Assembly (NCBI RefSeq): GCF_039543525.1
Contig: NZ_BAABJX010000015.1
Coordinates: 10,653 to 74,652 of the forward strand
Length of the DNA stretch: 64,000 nt
Reading direction: 5' to 3'
Source: Algivirga pacifica
GTDB lineage: Bacteria; Bacteroidota; Bacteroidia; Cytophagales; Flammeovirgaceae
The translations under genes were made by a program, and so were the position numbers. The stretch's first letter is position 1; the number at the start of each line of letters is the position of its first letter. Shown in pieces: positions 45,423-55,700 of this stretch. Under the pieces are notes generated by a model, which ran no database searches, was not told the origin of the DNA, and was given only the letters and a program-made list of their open reading frames with translations.

Positions 45423-45826
45423 ATAGTCTTTTGGTTTACAGCTTAATTAAATGATAGCCAATATATAATTCCGTAGACAGCGATAGGATTAACCTGAAGG
45501 CTTATAGTTAAGTCCTACTTTTAAGGGGTTTAAGGAAGAAGGATAAAGGATAAAGGATAACTATCTATAGGTTTCTATTCCTTCCTCCTTCCTCCTTTAT
45601 CCATTTGGATTCTCCTTTTCAGTTGTTTGAAGTCTTTTTTTACGAACACAAAGACTTTTTCTGAGGTTGTTATTATAGTAGTTAAGATTGAAGCTGTCGC
45701 ATAATAAGGTTTACGGCTTATTGGTTGTTGTTAAACGATAACCAATAAGCGATAAGCGTATACAATGCCGCAGACAGCGACAGAATTAACCTTAAATAGT
45801 AGTTGCTATACTAATGAGAATACCTT
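45423..45826. other. 404 bp gap with repeat H and duplicated short motifs
   Basis: No gene. It contains repeat H (45501-45609), a hairpin of AACGATAACCAATAAGCG against CGGCTTATTGGTT (about 45714-45752), and the short motif CAGACAGCGA-AGAATTAACC in two versions (around 45475 and 45772) that bracket this segment. Confidence 0.65.
45501..45609 (-). repeat. ~108 bp palindromic repeat H, copy 2 (inverted)
   Basis: The reverse complement runs from CCAAATGGATAAAGG to ACTTAACTATAAG and matches 9948-10055, with the central loop differing. It retains the CCTTTATCC / GGATAAAGG self-complementarity. Confidence 0.75.
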
Positions 45827-46684
45827 ATGAAAAAGCCTTTTGCTTTGCTTTCTGAGTACTTACAAATTGCCTTGGGCATCTTTTTGGCCAGTTTTGGGTT
45901 AAAGGCCTTCCTGCTTCCCAACGGATTTCTGGATGGAGGGGTGACAGGGATTGCCATCCTGTTAAGTAAACTAACTCCTTACGGCATATCTTTTTGGTTA
46001 TTGATTATCAGTGTTCCCTTTCTGTTACTGGGCTGGTTTTCTATTGCCAGAAGGGTGGTGGTCAAGTCAGTTATTTCCATTGTAGCCTTAGCGATTATGA
46101 TTCACTACGAGAACTTTGAGGCGATGACGGAAGATCGTTTGCTGATCTCCATTTTTGGGGGACTTTTTCTGGGGGCAGGTATTGGATTGACCATTAAGAA
46201 TGGAGCTGTACTGGATGGGTCAGAGATCTTGGGGGTAGTGATCAATGATCGTTTTGGGATCAGTATCGGAAAAGTTATTCTATTGTTTAATATTATTCTC
46301 TTCTCGATTACCGCTATGGTATTCTCTAAGGAGCAGGCCATGTATTCCATTATTACCTACCTGGTGACCGGCAAGGTAGTCGATTTGATGATTGAGGGGT
46401 TTGAGGATTATATAGGGTTAATGATTTTCTCCAAGGATGTTGCAGTGCTTAAAGAGGTCATCGTTGAACGTATGGGAGCAGGGTTGACGGTTTACCAGAA
46501 TGTAGAAGGGTATGGACACTCAGGAAAGAAAGAGGGACAACAGGTAATTCATACTGTCATTAACCGTATCGATATCCGAAGGCTTTCCAAGGTGATTGAT
46601 GAAGTAGATGAGAAAGCTGTGGTGATTGAGTTTGATATCAATAATATCAAGGGTGGAGTATTAAGAAAATATTTAGGCTCGTAG
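45827..46684 (+). CDS. YitT-family membrane protein
   Basis: 285 residues. The N-terminal half has five to six hydrophobic helices (LQIALGIFLASFGLKAFLLPNG, GFLDGGVTGIAILLSK, ILGLFLGAGIGLTIKNGA, LFNIILFSITAM in parts) with the family's LPNGFLDGGVTG and KNGAVLDGSEILG signatures. The C-terminal ~95 residues form the cytoplasmic DUF2179 domain (VYQNVEGYGHSGKKEGQQVIHTVINRIDIRRL). The role of YitT proteins is not settled; transport of a small ligand is proposed. The following 150 bp hold several hairpins and a terminator. Confidence 0.93.
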   Translation: MKKPFALLSEYLQIALGIFLASFGLKAFLLPNGFLDGGVTGIAILLSKLTPYGISFWLLIISVPFLLLGWFSIARRVVVKSVISIVALAIMIHYENFEAMTEDRLLISIFGGLFLGAGIGLTIKNGAVLDGSEILGVVINDRFGISIGKVILLFNIILFSITAMVFSKEQAMYSIITYLVTGKVVDLMIEGFEDYIGLMIFSKDVAVLKEVIVERMGAGLTVYQNVEGYGHSGKKEGQQVIHTVINRIDIRRLSKVIDEVDEKAVVIEFDINNIKGGVLRKYLGS

Positions 46685-46730
46685 GGACGCGCCACTGGCG
46701 CGTCCGTACGGGTACATCAAATGATGTACC
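46685..46730. repeat. Two tandem hairpins after yitT
   Basis: GGACGCGCC...GGCGCGTCC (46685-46705, loop ACT) is followed by GGTACATCA...TGATGTACC (46711-46730). Neither has a T tract, so they are not standard terminators. They could slow decay of the upstream mRNA or be remnants of a repeat. Confidence 0.6.
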
Positions 46731-46777
46731 ATTTATATCAAAAAAAATAGGCGAAACAGCTTATTTTTAAGGAATTA

Positions 46778-46815
46778 ATTCTAGCTTGTTGAAACAAGTT
46801 TCAGCAAGCTAGAAT
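46778..46815. repeat. Perfect-ended palindrome between yitT and azoR
   Basis: ATTCTAGCTTGTTGAAAC and GTTTCAGCAAGCTAGAAT pair over 18 bp with one mismatch and a two-base loop. It is a possible protein-binding site or terminator component. Confidence 0.6.
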
Positions 46816-46834
46816 GCTATAAGAAAATACTCCT

Positions 46835-46860
46835 AAGGCCTATGTCAGGGCCTTTTTTTA
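46835..46860 (+). terminator. Rho-independent terminator of yitT
   Basis: AAGGCC-TATGTCAG-GGCCTT stem followed by TTTTTTTA. A standard plus-strand terminator. Confidence 0.8.
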
Positions 46861-47033
46861 TTTTAATTCTATAGATTCACTTCCCTTACTTTTCAATCCC
46901 TATATGTAAGAATCACCCCTTTACTTTTCAGTCATTAACAAAAAAATATATATTACATGTAAACATTTTACTATTAATTATGTTCCTTTGTCAAACAGTT
47001 TATGATTTTGCAAACAAGGAAAACAATATACTC

Positions 47034-47624
47034 ATGACAATCTTAAAAATTAATTCAAGCGTACAGTCTGCAGAGGTATCGGTAAGCCGTCAACTGGTAG
47101 AGGAGTTGGTTGCTACTTTGAGCACAGAAGGAACTAAAGTAATTGACCGTGATCTGACCAGAGGTGTATCATTGCTATCAGGAGAGACTGTAGGAGCATT
47201 TTATACTGCACCAGAAGAGCGTACAGAAGCACAAAAAGAGCTGATCAAGGAATCAGAGGCTTTGGTAGCAGAGTTGCAGGAAGCGGATACTTTAGTGTTG
47301 GGTGTACCGATTTATAATTTTAGTGTACCTGCTTCCATGAAAGCATATTTTGACCAGGTCGCTAGAGCAGGGGTAACCTTTAAGTACACAGAGCAAGGTC
47401 CAGTGGGACTATTGTCTGGTAAGAAAGCTTATGTAGTTATTGCGAGCGGTGGAGTACCATTTGACAGTGAGGTAGACTTTGCGACTAAACTAGTAAGACA
47501 GTTCCTGACATTTATCGGGATTTCAGATATTGAATTTATACCAGCTGACCAGCTGATGGGAGGTGCTGATGCCGTTATTGCCAAAGCAAAAGAAATTATT
47601 GGAGGCGTAACATCAGAGGCGTAA
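47034..47624 (+). CDS. azoR: FMN-dependent NADH-azoreductase
   Basis: 196 residues from the ATG at 47034. The frame is open upstream (from 46980) but the extra residues are not family-like. Flavodoxin-like fold: MTILKINSSVQSAEVSVSRQL binds FMN phosphate, VLGVPIYNFSVPASMKAYFDQVARAGVTF is the family's flavin-binding and dimer segment, and AYVVIASGG and RQFLTFIGISDIEFI follow (in parts). It reduces quinones and azo compounds with NADH. The 3' end (GAGGCGTAAGTCGCCTCAAC) is repeat-type sequence, so the last codons and the stop lie inside a hairpin. A clean terminator follows. Confidence 0.92.
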   Translation: MTILKINSSVQSAEVSVSRQLVEELVATLSTEGTKVIDRDLTRGVSLLSGETVGAFYTAPEERTEAQKELIKESEALVAELQEADTLVLGVPIYNFSVPASMKAYFDQVARAGVTFKYTEQGPVGLLSGKKAYVVIASGGVPFDSEVDFATKLVRQFLTFIGISDIEFIPADQLMGGADAVIAKAKEIIGGVTSEA

Positions 47625-47679
47625 GTCGCCTCAACAAAAATTGTGACAGACCATTAATCAGAGAACAATTGCACTGGAA

Positions 47680-47709
47680 AACCGTAACATCTTTGTTACG
47701 GTTTTTTTA
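47680..47709 (+). terminator. Rho-independent terminator of azoR
   Basis: ACCGTAACA-TCTT-TGTTACGGT stem, then TTTTTTTA. Strong. Confidence 0.9.
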
Positions 47710-47863
47710 TTTACCCTTGATCACCCTCCAGTATTTTTCCTTTCCCTTAAACAATCTCATTTACCCAAAAGTTACCTATTTGAACCCCAATAGGACGACA
47801 AGTAGAAAACGAAACAGATAAAACTATGAACAGCAAAAAAGGGGGGGATTATCAAAACTAACT

Positions 47864-49333
47864 ATGAGTGGAAATATGCTGGGACGGAAAGCGATAAATA
47901 TTGTATGGATTAAAAGAGACTTAAGAACACAGGATCATGCAGCCTTCCAGGCGGCAGAAAATGCAGGTTTACCTTATATCGCGTTTAGCCTACTGGAACC
48001 AAAACAGATAGAACATCCCGATACCTCTTTAAGGCATTTGAAGTTTATTTATCATGCCGTGAAGGACATCAATAAAATTTTAGCGAAAACACAAGGGTAT
48101 GTGCACCTATGGTACAAGGATGCCCGGGAGGTTTTTTCTTTCCTTTCGGAAGAATTTGAGATCAAGGAAGTATTCAGCTATCAGGAGAGTGGTACTGCCA
48201 ATTCCTGGGAGAGAGATAAGCAAATGAAAACGTGGTTCAAGGATCGTGGAATCATCTGGACAGAGTTCCAGCGTGATGGTATTATCCGTGGATTACATAA
48301 CCGTGATGGATGGGAGAAGGCCTGGTATCAAACCATGAATGCTCCTTTAATCCAAAATCAATACCAGACAGGCAAGATGCTAAGAATAGGGGTGCCTTTT
48401 GAGCTTTCTATGCACCTGAAAAGAGATCTGGAGAATTACTCTATGGTTTTTCAGCCTGCAGGAGAAAGTCACGGTTGGAAATACCTCTATTCTTTTACAG
48501 AGAAAAGGGGCTTTGATTATCACTTGGCTATTTCTAGCCCTTCCAAAAGTAGAATGAGTTGTAGCAGGATATCGCCCTATTTATCCTGGGGGAACCTGTC
48601 GATCAAGCAAGTATACCAGTATATCAAAAATCATCCTAATCGGTATGAACACAAGAAAGCCTTCAATGCTGTCCTCACTCGCTTGAAGTGGCACTGTCAT
48701 TTTATTCAGAAATTTGAGATGGAGTGTCGATACGAGACAGAGTGTATCAATAGGGGATATGATCTATTGACGTACGAAAATAATCCAGAACTACTGGAGG
48801 CTTGGAAACATGGACGTACGGGGTATCCAATGGTAGATGCTTGTATGAGAGCATTGATTGCTACCGGATGGATTAATTTCCGTATGCGGGCGATGCTGGT
48901 GTCTTTTTTATGCCATCGATTGGATCAGGACTGGAGAAAAGGAGCTTATCATTTAGCACAGCTTTTCCTGGACTATGAACCGGGGATTCACTATCCACAA
49001 TTTCAGATGCAGGCAGGGGTGACAGGGATTAATACTGTTCGTATTTATAATCCGGTAAAGCAATCCAAGGAACAAGATGCGGAAGGAAGGTTTATCAAAA
49101 AATGGGTGCCAGAGTTATCCCGTACCCCCAAGGAGTATTTGCATGAGCCTTGGCGTATGACCTCTTTGGATGCCCTTTTCCAGGGAATGAAAAATAAATC
49201 TTATCCGGATCCAATTATTGATTTGGAAACGACAGGGAAGCGTGCCCGTAAAAAGTTTTGGTCCCACAAAAATCACCCATTAGTTCGGGAAGAAGCGGCC
49301 CGTATCATTGAAATGCATACCAAAAAAAATTAA
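47864..49333 (+). CDS. Divergent photolyase/cryptochrome-family flavoprotein
   Basis: 489 residues. N-terminal Rossmann antenna domain (~8-140: IVWIKRDLRTQDHAAF), then the alpha-helical FAD domain (~220-480) with SRISPYLSWGNLS, RTGYPMVDACMRALIATGWINFRMRAMLVSFL and RIYNPVKQSKEQDAEGRFIKKWVPEL, in parts. The canonical DGDLAxNN-GGWQW segment near the flavin is replaced by DYEPGIHYPQFQMQAG (Asp370-Gly385). Aligned by the flanking motifs, His376 takes the place of E. coli Asn378 and Phe380 that of the electron-transfer Trp382. The protein is likely a photolyase-related repair or signalling flavoprotein, but the changed pocket makes its chemistry uncertain. The stop codon lies inside the following terminator stem. 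Confidence 0.85.
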   Translation: MSGNMLGRKAINIVWIKRDLRTQDHAAFQAAENAGLPYIAFSLLEPKQIEHPDTSLRHLKFIYHAVKDINKILAKTQGYVHLWYKDAREVFSFLSEEFEIKEVFSYQESGTANSWERDKQMKTWFKDRGIIWTEFQRDGIIRGLHNRDGWEKAWYQTMNAPLIQNQYQTGKMLRIGVPFELSMHLKRDLENYSMVFQPAGESHGWKYLYSFTEKRGFDYHLAISSPSKSRMSCSRISPYLSWGNLSIKQVYQYIKNHPNRYEHKKAFNAVLTRLKWHCHFIQKFEMECRYETECINRGYDLLTYENNPELLEAWKHGRTGYPMVDACMRALIATGWINFRMRAMLVSFLCHRLDQDWRKGAYHLAQLFLDYEPGIHYPQFQMQAGVTGINTVRIYNPVKQSKEQDAEGRFIKKWVPELSRTPKEYLHEPWRMTSLDALFQGMKNKSYPDPIIDLETTGKRARKKFWSHKNHPLVREEAARIIEMHTKKN

Positions 49334-49362
49334 GGGCAATTAATTAATTGCCCTTAATTTTT
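49327..49362. terminator. Terminator overlapping the photolyase stop
   Basis: AAATTAAGGGCAATTAA pairs with TTAATTGCCCTTAATTT, followed by TTT. The gene's stop TAA (49331-49333) is within the stem. The symmetry suggests use in both directions. Confidence 0.8.
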
Positions 49363-49383
49363 CATTTACATGTTGTAGGTCCT

Positions 49384-49550
49384 CGCCTAATGGCAGAATG
49401 TCGTCAACTTAAGCTGATAATGAAAAGGTAGAAACTGGTCGTAGCGTTACGCACGTCATGTAATGATACGACCTGCAGCGAGTTTGTACTACTCTTTCTA
49501 CATATGCTTTCTCTTTAAGTTGATGGCATTACGTCTCATGGCAAAGATCC
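49384..49550. repeat. Diffuse ~165 bp palindrome in the photolyase-chitinase gap
   Basis: TGGCAGAATGTCGTCAACTTAA against TTAAGTTGATGGCATTACG (in parts), AGGTAGAAA against CTTTCTAC and GGTCGTA against TACGACC nest in order around a GTTACGCACGTCATGTAATG centre. No copy was found elsewhere in this window. Possibly a decayed element. Confidence 0.5.
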
Positions 49551-49586
49551 ACACCGTAAAGATTGACATATAACAATGTCAAACCT

Positions 49587-52304
49587 TTATCGCTTCAATA
49601 CCTTCTGCTGATAGCGAGTCCCTTTGCTGCTGGTAATATTGACAAAGTATAACCCTGGAGAAAGCATACTTGTATCGACTAGCATAGGACTTCCTTTCTT
49701 AAAGGTCATACGTAATACAGATTGTCCCGTTTGGTTATAAAGAACAACTAGCGCAGCAGCATCTTTCTCTTTCCAATCAATACGGAAGGAAGATTGGAAG
49801 GGCTGAGGGTAGATCAGTACATGGTCTAGTAGATTGTTTGAAACTAAACGAGCACTGCCACATGGTCCTATAGGCTTCCACCAATGATCAGCGGTACCTG
49901 GAGTAACATTATAAAGGTTGTCTACCATGCTTTCATAGATATATCCCTCGTAAGTTACCTGATCGCCTTTCATATAAATACTAGGATAAGGAGCATAAGT
50001 GGCAAGTGTACCACAACCATTATCGGTATTGCTGATTTCCTCTATAGTGACCGTAATCTCAGTGGTAGCAGTTAGGCCATCATTATCGGTTGTAGAAGCA
50101 CTCAGTGTATACGTTCCAAAAGCAGAAGGCGTCCACGAGATACTGCTGCTGTTATAGGTTTGGTTCTCCACCGTGATACTGCTGGAAACAATGCTGCCAT
50201 CTGCATCTGTAGCATTGATCGTAACAGTTACAGGAGATAAGTTTTCCATCTCCAGGATACTGCCATTGGAAGGAGAAGTGAAGTTTACGACAGGAGGCAG
50301 AAGCGTATCTTCTTCCTGCACTGTGATCGTTTTGGTGACAGTATTGCTTTGGCCTGCATTATCCGTAGCCGTAGCAATGATGGTGTATTCCCCAAAAACA
50401 GAAGGTGTCAGTGTGGCGGTTGTACCGTTATATGTACTCCCATCGACCTGGATTTGTACGGTAGGAGTACCTTGGTCATCCGTAGCATTGACCTCAATAG
50501 CAATAGGGTTTAAGCCATAGAAAGTATCTTGGGTAGGCTGTGTAAAGCTAATGCTTGGAGGAGTATCAGTAGTAGTATTCCCATCAGAGTCACAAGCACC
50601 AATCAGTTGCCATACATTTGGATTGCTTTCTGGGTTTTGTCCGGTAGACCACCAGGTTTGAAAAGCATAAATGTTATTGTTATAAGTGACCCACATGCCA
50701 TTATTTTGATACGTGTTGGAGGCTTCCCACTCCGGATATCCAGTACAATCAAAAGAGGCTCCCGGACATGGTCCCTGAAGTTTCCATACATCGCTTTGCC
50801 CTGGCTCATCAGTACTTTTGGTTTCCCATGCAGCCTGATAAATTAAGTTGTTATATACGACTTGACTACCTCCTGCATAGACTATTGCATTCCATGCTTC
50901 TCCACAGTTCGTACGCGGATCCATGACTTCTAAGGAAAGTGTAGTGGTGCTACTATTGCCCGCCTGGTCTGCAGCAGAGATCGTAATGCTATAAGTACCG
51001 TAAGCAGAAGGCGTCCAATCATAGCTGACACCTTGGGTAGAAACGACAGTACCATCAATCGCTATTTCAGCATCGTTGATCGCCTGATCGTCTTTATCCA
51101 GAATACTCACTGATATGGTGATGGCCTCAAAGTTTTCCTGACGAATTTCTGTCGTGGTAGGAGAGAGTATGCTGATACGAGGCTCTTCTGGGGTAGGTTC
51201 AGGCTCTATACCACTGAATGGTTTCTGGTTGGCACACCCACAAGCATCGCAGCTGCTTCCACCATTCAGGTCGGTCGTTACATTTAAGATACCGGAATGA
51301 CGCTCATAGTGGCCGATACGACTAAGTACCTTGGATTTTTCCGTTCCTGATCCACATTCCAATCCTCCATTGATAATATTGACGGTTACGCCGAACCCAG
51401 GGAAGCGCTTGTTTTCTAGATCGTAGGAAGTAGGAACCCAGTTGCCTACCATGACATCATGGCAAGAAGGCTTAGGAAACTGTGGAGTCATCCAGAACCA
51501 GATGGCTGTTTGAAATGCCAAAGCAGCATCTTCCGTAATTAGGTCTGGGTTATCCAGTAGGACACTTTTGTCTCCATATAGGAATTGGCTGACTTGTCCA
51601 TAGTTATAGTTCCAGCTCAATTGTATTGGCCCTCTACCATGATATGATTTTCCTGCTGTAGGAGGATAGTCCGGGTGGTTGGCCTCTACGTATCCAATTA
51701 GCTCATCATTATTGGCATAGTCGACTTCTTCCCTAAAATATAACCCCCAGGCATACTTTCCTCCAGGTGCCGTGCTCCAACCTCCAGTAGTTTCCTGAGA
51801 GATATTGGCTAAAAATGCGGCTAACTCTCTAGTGATGGTTTCGGTATCTCCTTCATTGAGGAATAGGGCATAGTCCACCTCTTTGGTCACAATGGATTTT
51901 TGTGCGTTCCAAGAGTCATCAAAGCCACTATCGGTACGGATTAGTTTCTCTTCTCCAGTGGTTTTATTAATGCGTGTTACTTTGTAAAGGTTAGTTCCCG
52001 TCCTTCTCTCCATAATTACCTTGATATTTTTCATACGCTCAATCGCTTCCAGAAAGCTATCATAGGTAAAGAAATCCTTGGCTGGATTCAAGGCATACCC
52101 TCCTTCGGGTTGAGCTTCAGTGCCAAAGCGATAAGGAAATAATTCATTGTATTGGGCTTCCGTCATGGGAATAGACTGTGCCTGCAATACAGGAGTAATG
52201 AATAGACTAAAAAAGAGACCTATAATAAGTGATCTCCATAGAAAGCGATTCCCTCCTTGTTTTTGAAGGAACTTGTTTGTGCTCGCATGGATATTGGTTG
52301 TCAT
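49587..52304 (-). CDS. Secreted GH19 chitinase with three CBM5/12 modules and T9SS signal
   Basis: 905 residues. The N-terminus has a long n-region and a hydrophobic core ending FSLFITPVLQAQS (~43). GH19 catalytic domain ~45-345, with catalytic Glu171 in NISQETTGGW, a second acidic Glu around 192 (YFREEVD), YHGRGPIQLSWNYNYG and IINGGLECG. Then an Ig-like domain (~375-462), two CBM5/12 chitin-binding modules (~464-515, ~517-572), two Ig domains (~580-665, ~672-755), a third CBM5/12 (~760-815) and a T9SS type A sorting domain (~825-905). It hydrolyses chitin outside the cell. It is divergent from SusC/SusD, so the three probably form a chitin-use locus. Confidence 0.94.
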   Translation of the reverse strand: MTTNIHASTNKFLQKQGGNRFLWRSLIIGLFFSLFITPVLQAQSIPMTEAQYNELFPYRFGTEAQPEGGYALNPAKDFFTYDSFLEAIERMKNIKVIMERRTGTNLYKVTRINKTTGEEKLIRTDSGFDDSWNAQKSIVTKEVDYALFLNEGDTETITRELAAFLANISQETTGGWSTAPGGKYAWGLYFREEVDYANNDELIGYVEANHPDYPPTAGKSYHGRGPIQLSWNYNYGQVSQFLYGDKSVLLDNPDLITEDAALAFQTAIWFWMTPQFPKPSCHDVMVGNWVPTSYDLENKRFPGFGVTVNIINGGLECGSGTEKSKVLSRIGHYERHSGILNVTTDLNGGSSCDACGCANQKPFSGIEPEPTPEEPRISILSPTTTEIRQENFEAITISVSILDKDDQAINDAEIAIDGTVVSTQGVSYDWTPSAYGTYSITISAADQAGNSSTTTLSLEVMDPRTNCGEAWNAIVYAGGSQVVYNNLIYQAAWETKSTDEPGQSDVWKLQGPCPGASFDCTGYPEWEASNTYQNNGMWVTYNNNIYAFQTWWSTGQNPESNPNVWQLIGACDSDGNTTTDTPPSISFTQPTQDTFYGLNPIAIEVNATDDQGTPTVQIQVDGSTYNGTTATLTPSVFGEYTIIATATDNAGQSNTVTKTITVQEEDTLLPPVVNFTSPSNGSILEMENLSPVTVTINATDADGSIVSSSITVENQTYNSSSISWTPSAFGTYTLSASTTDNDGLTATTEITVTIEEISNTDNGCGTLATYAPYPSIYMKGDQVTYEGYIYESMVDNLYNVTPGTADHWWKPIGPCGSARLVSNNLLDHVLIYPQPFQSSFRIDWKEKDAAALVVLYNQTGQSVLRMTFKKGSPMLVDTSMLSPGLYFVNITSSKGTRYQQKVLKR

Positions 52305-52706
52305 TATTGTTGTTTTTGAATTTTAAACATCTCCAATTTGAAATGGAATAATGACGAAATAGAAATAATCGTTTTAGTAAGGCAAAAATGAGAGGGGTAC
52401 AAATGAGTGTACAATAGGTAAAGGGGAATAGCTGGGAAGGGATACAAAAAGGTGTAATGTTCTATTCTATTATAAAATGCACATCAATGTTAGGGGTACT
52501 TGTAGTGTTGTATTTTTAAGTTTTTATTTAATAATATTCTGAAATTATGATAAATAACTCTCTAATCGTTTGTTTTATGTAGTTCGTGTATGATTCTACG
52601 TTGTTAGTCTAAAATGTTAACGAATCTTAAACCCTCATCCTATATTAGGTTCATTGATAATCCAATTTTTTAGCTGTGACTATTCAGCAGAACAAAACAT
52701 CTGATT
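52305..52706. promoter_or_regulatory. 402 bp divergent control region, chitinase / SusC
   Basis: AT-rich, no gene. It must carry both promoters. No clear operator stands out, although several TTTAAnnnnTT-type runs occur. The TATATTAGG at about 52642 and TTGATAATCC at about 52655 are candidate SusC promoter parts, weakly supported. Confidence 0.4.
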
Positions 52707-55700
52707 ATGAAAATGAAATTATTCTCATTTACTGCAATGATGCTACTTTCATTGCAGGTATTAGCACAAACCTATTCGGGAAAGGTATTAGACGCCCAAT
52801 CCAATCAGCCGATTCCCGGGGTAAACATTCAAATCAAGGGAACTACACAAGGAACAGTAACTGGCATTGATGGAGAGTTTTCTATTCAGGCATCCGTAGG
52901 GGCTATATTGACGATTACTTCTATTGGTTATGAGAGGCAAGAAGTGCAATTAGGAAGCAGTACTAATCTATCGATTGCTCTGGCACAAGATGTAAGCGAG
53001 CTAGAGGAAGTTGTGGTGACCGCTTTTGGTATGGAGAGGGAGACGAAAGCATTAGGGTATTCTGTGACAGAAATTGATGGAAATGACTTGTCTACAATTA
53101 AGGAACCAAATGTTATGAATGCCCTTTCCGGTAAAGTGGCCGGGGTACAGATCAATCGAGGGTCAGGAGGAGCAGGAGGATCGGCAAGAGTAACCATTCG
53201 TGGTAATAACTCTTTGTCAGGGACTAACCAGCCTTTGTTTATTGTCGATGGTGTGCCGATTGACAATACCTCAAACAATGTAGGAAGTCTTAAAAACGTG
53301 GCGATAGACTATGGAGATGGTATTGCAGACATCAATGCAGACGATATCGCAAGTATGACCGTTTTAAAAGGTCCTGCAGCAGCGGCACTTTATGGTACCA
53401 GAGCTGCCGGAGGGGTAATCCTGATTACCACCAAGACAGGAGGTCCTGCGGAAGGACTGGGAGTGGAAATCAATAGCAATGTGACGTTTGATACACCAAT
53501 GTTGCTATGGTCATTGCAGAACGACTATGGGGTAGGAAATAATGGCACAATCAATGATGGAACGCCAACCACAGTTGTAGGTACGGACTGGAATGCCACT
53601 TCTAGCTGGGGCGCTAAGTTTGGCGCTGGTACATCAAGCTATATTGATTTTGATGGGGAGAGTAAATCGTATCAGGCTTATGAAAATAATGTAGAGGACT
53701 TTTTCCAGAATGGATTGACATTGACGAATGGCGTATCCCTATCAGGGGGGAATCAGGAAGCTGGTTTCCGTCTATCGTACGCCAACCTACAGAATAAGGG
53801 AATTACCGTGGGTTCTGAGTTTGAGCGTAATATGTTGACGTTTAGAGGAAGAACACAGTTGGGGGATAGATTGTCAGTAGACGGCAAACTAAGTTACATT
53901 AATGTTGATGGATATAACCGTCAGGTCAGTGGAGAAAACTATGTCAACCCGATCTATTCTTTGGTATCCATGCCTCGTTCTTTGAATGTCATGGACCTGA
54001 AAGCTCACAATGGAAATGTGAAGTATAAATTTAATCCTGATCCGTTGACCATGAACCCTTATTATGCGTTGGAATATATGCCTAATGAGGATACAAAGGA
54101 CCGTTTTATTGGCATGGCCTCTGTAAAGTATGAGTTTACAAACTGGCTAAGTATTCAGGCACGTACAGGGTTGGATTTCTGGTCAGCAAACAGAACATCG
54201 CTAAACTTTAGAGGAGAGGATCAAAACACGGAAATGATCAACGTGAGACAGCAAGTGATGGAGATGAATACGGATGTATTGCTTGTAGCCAAGAGAGAAT
54301 TAACCGAAGAATTGGACGGTACGCTGATTCTGGGTACGAACTTATTGAAGCAGTCTTCGGTAGCGGATGCTATGAATGGCTCCATGGCTTATGAGGGGAT
54401 TTTCTCAGTGAATAATATCAATCAGCCACAGCACAGTAGAAGTATAATTGAGAAAGAAGTATTCTCTATTTTCTCTTCGGCAAGCTTGGCTTATCAGAAT
54501 GCTTATTTCCTGGACCTTACGGCCAGAAGGGATGAGTCGTCGTCTTTGCCAGGGAAGTCTTTCTTCTATCCTTCCGCAACAGCTTCGGTAGCCTTCAGTG
54601 AAGTGTTGGGGATCGACAGTGATCTTTTCACATTTGGCAAATTGAGAGCATCTTATGCCAAGGTGGGTAATGATACTAGACCGTATGCCACTAATCCGAA
54701 CTTGATCTTTACTAGACAAAATAATGAAGTAGCGGTTTCTACACAGTCTACCTTGCCGAATGCGGACCTGGTACCGGAGACTACATCATCCGTAGAGTTG
54801 GGCTTGGACCTGAGATTCTTCAATGATAAGGTAGGTCTGGACGTGACGTATTATCAGGCTACTTCAGAGAATCAGATCTATGCTGCTCAGACGACAGAAG
54901 GAAACATGTGGGTAAATGGTGGTGTGATTGAGAACAAAGGTTTTGAAATTCAGTTGAGAGCAACACCAGTCGAGACCGCAGACTTGAAATGGGATATGAT
55001 CCTTACCGGTTCCAATAACCGTAACCAGGTAGTGGAGATGAGAGATGGACTGACGCAAACGTTGGTAGGATACGATGCCACACCATTCCAGGTTTCCGTG
55101 GTAGCGGAAGAAGGACAGCCGTTTGGGCAGATCAAGGGGAATGACTTTACGTATCAGGATGGAAAGATTGTCGTAGATGCTAATGGTGTACCAGTAGCTA
55201 ATTCAGAGCAGGTACTAGGGAATATTACACCCGATATGACCGGTGGTTTTATGAATACACTAAGCTACAAGAACATCACCTTCAATGCCGCTTTGGCCGC
55301 TCAGTTAGGTGGGGATGTATTCTCAGGGACAAATATGACGATGCATAGAAATGGTAACCATGCAGGCACGTTGGAAGGTAGAGAAACTGGATTGACACTG
55401 GATGCGGTTACTGAGGATGGTCAGCCGTTCACCGGAACTGTAAGTGCTCAGGATTATTGGGTAGGATTGACGAACAATAGAATCGCAGCACCATTCGTAA
55501 CCGATGCTTCTTTTGTACAGCTAAGAGAGTTGAGCTTGGGGTATAGCTTGCCTAGACAATGGCTGTTGAGTACTCCGGTACAGTCAGTGACGGTGTCATT
55601 GGTAGGTAGAAACCTAGGCTACCTATACAATGCAGCAGAAGGTGTAGATCCTCAGTCGATGGCTGCGAGAAACGTAGTAGGGGTAGAGTATCTGTCGATG

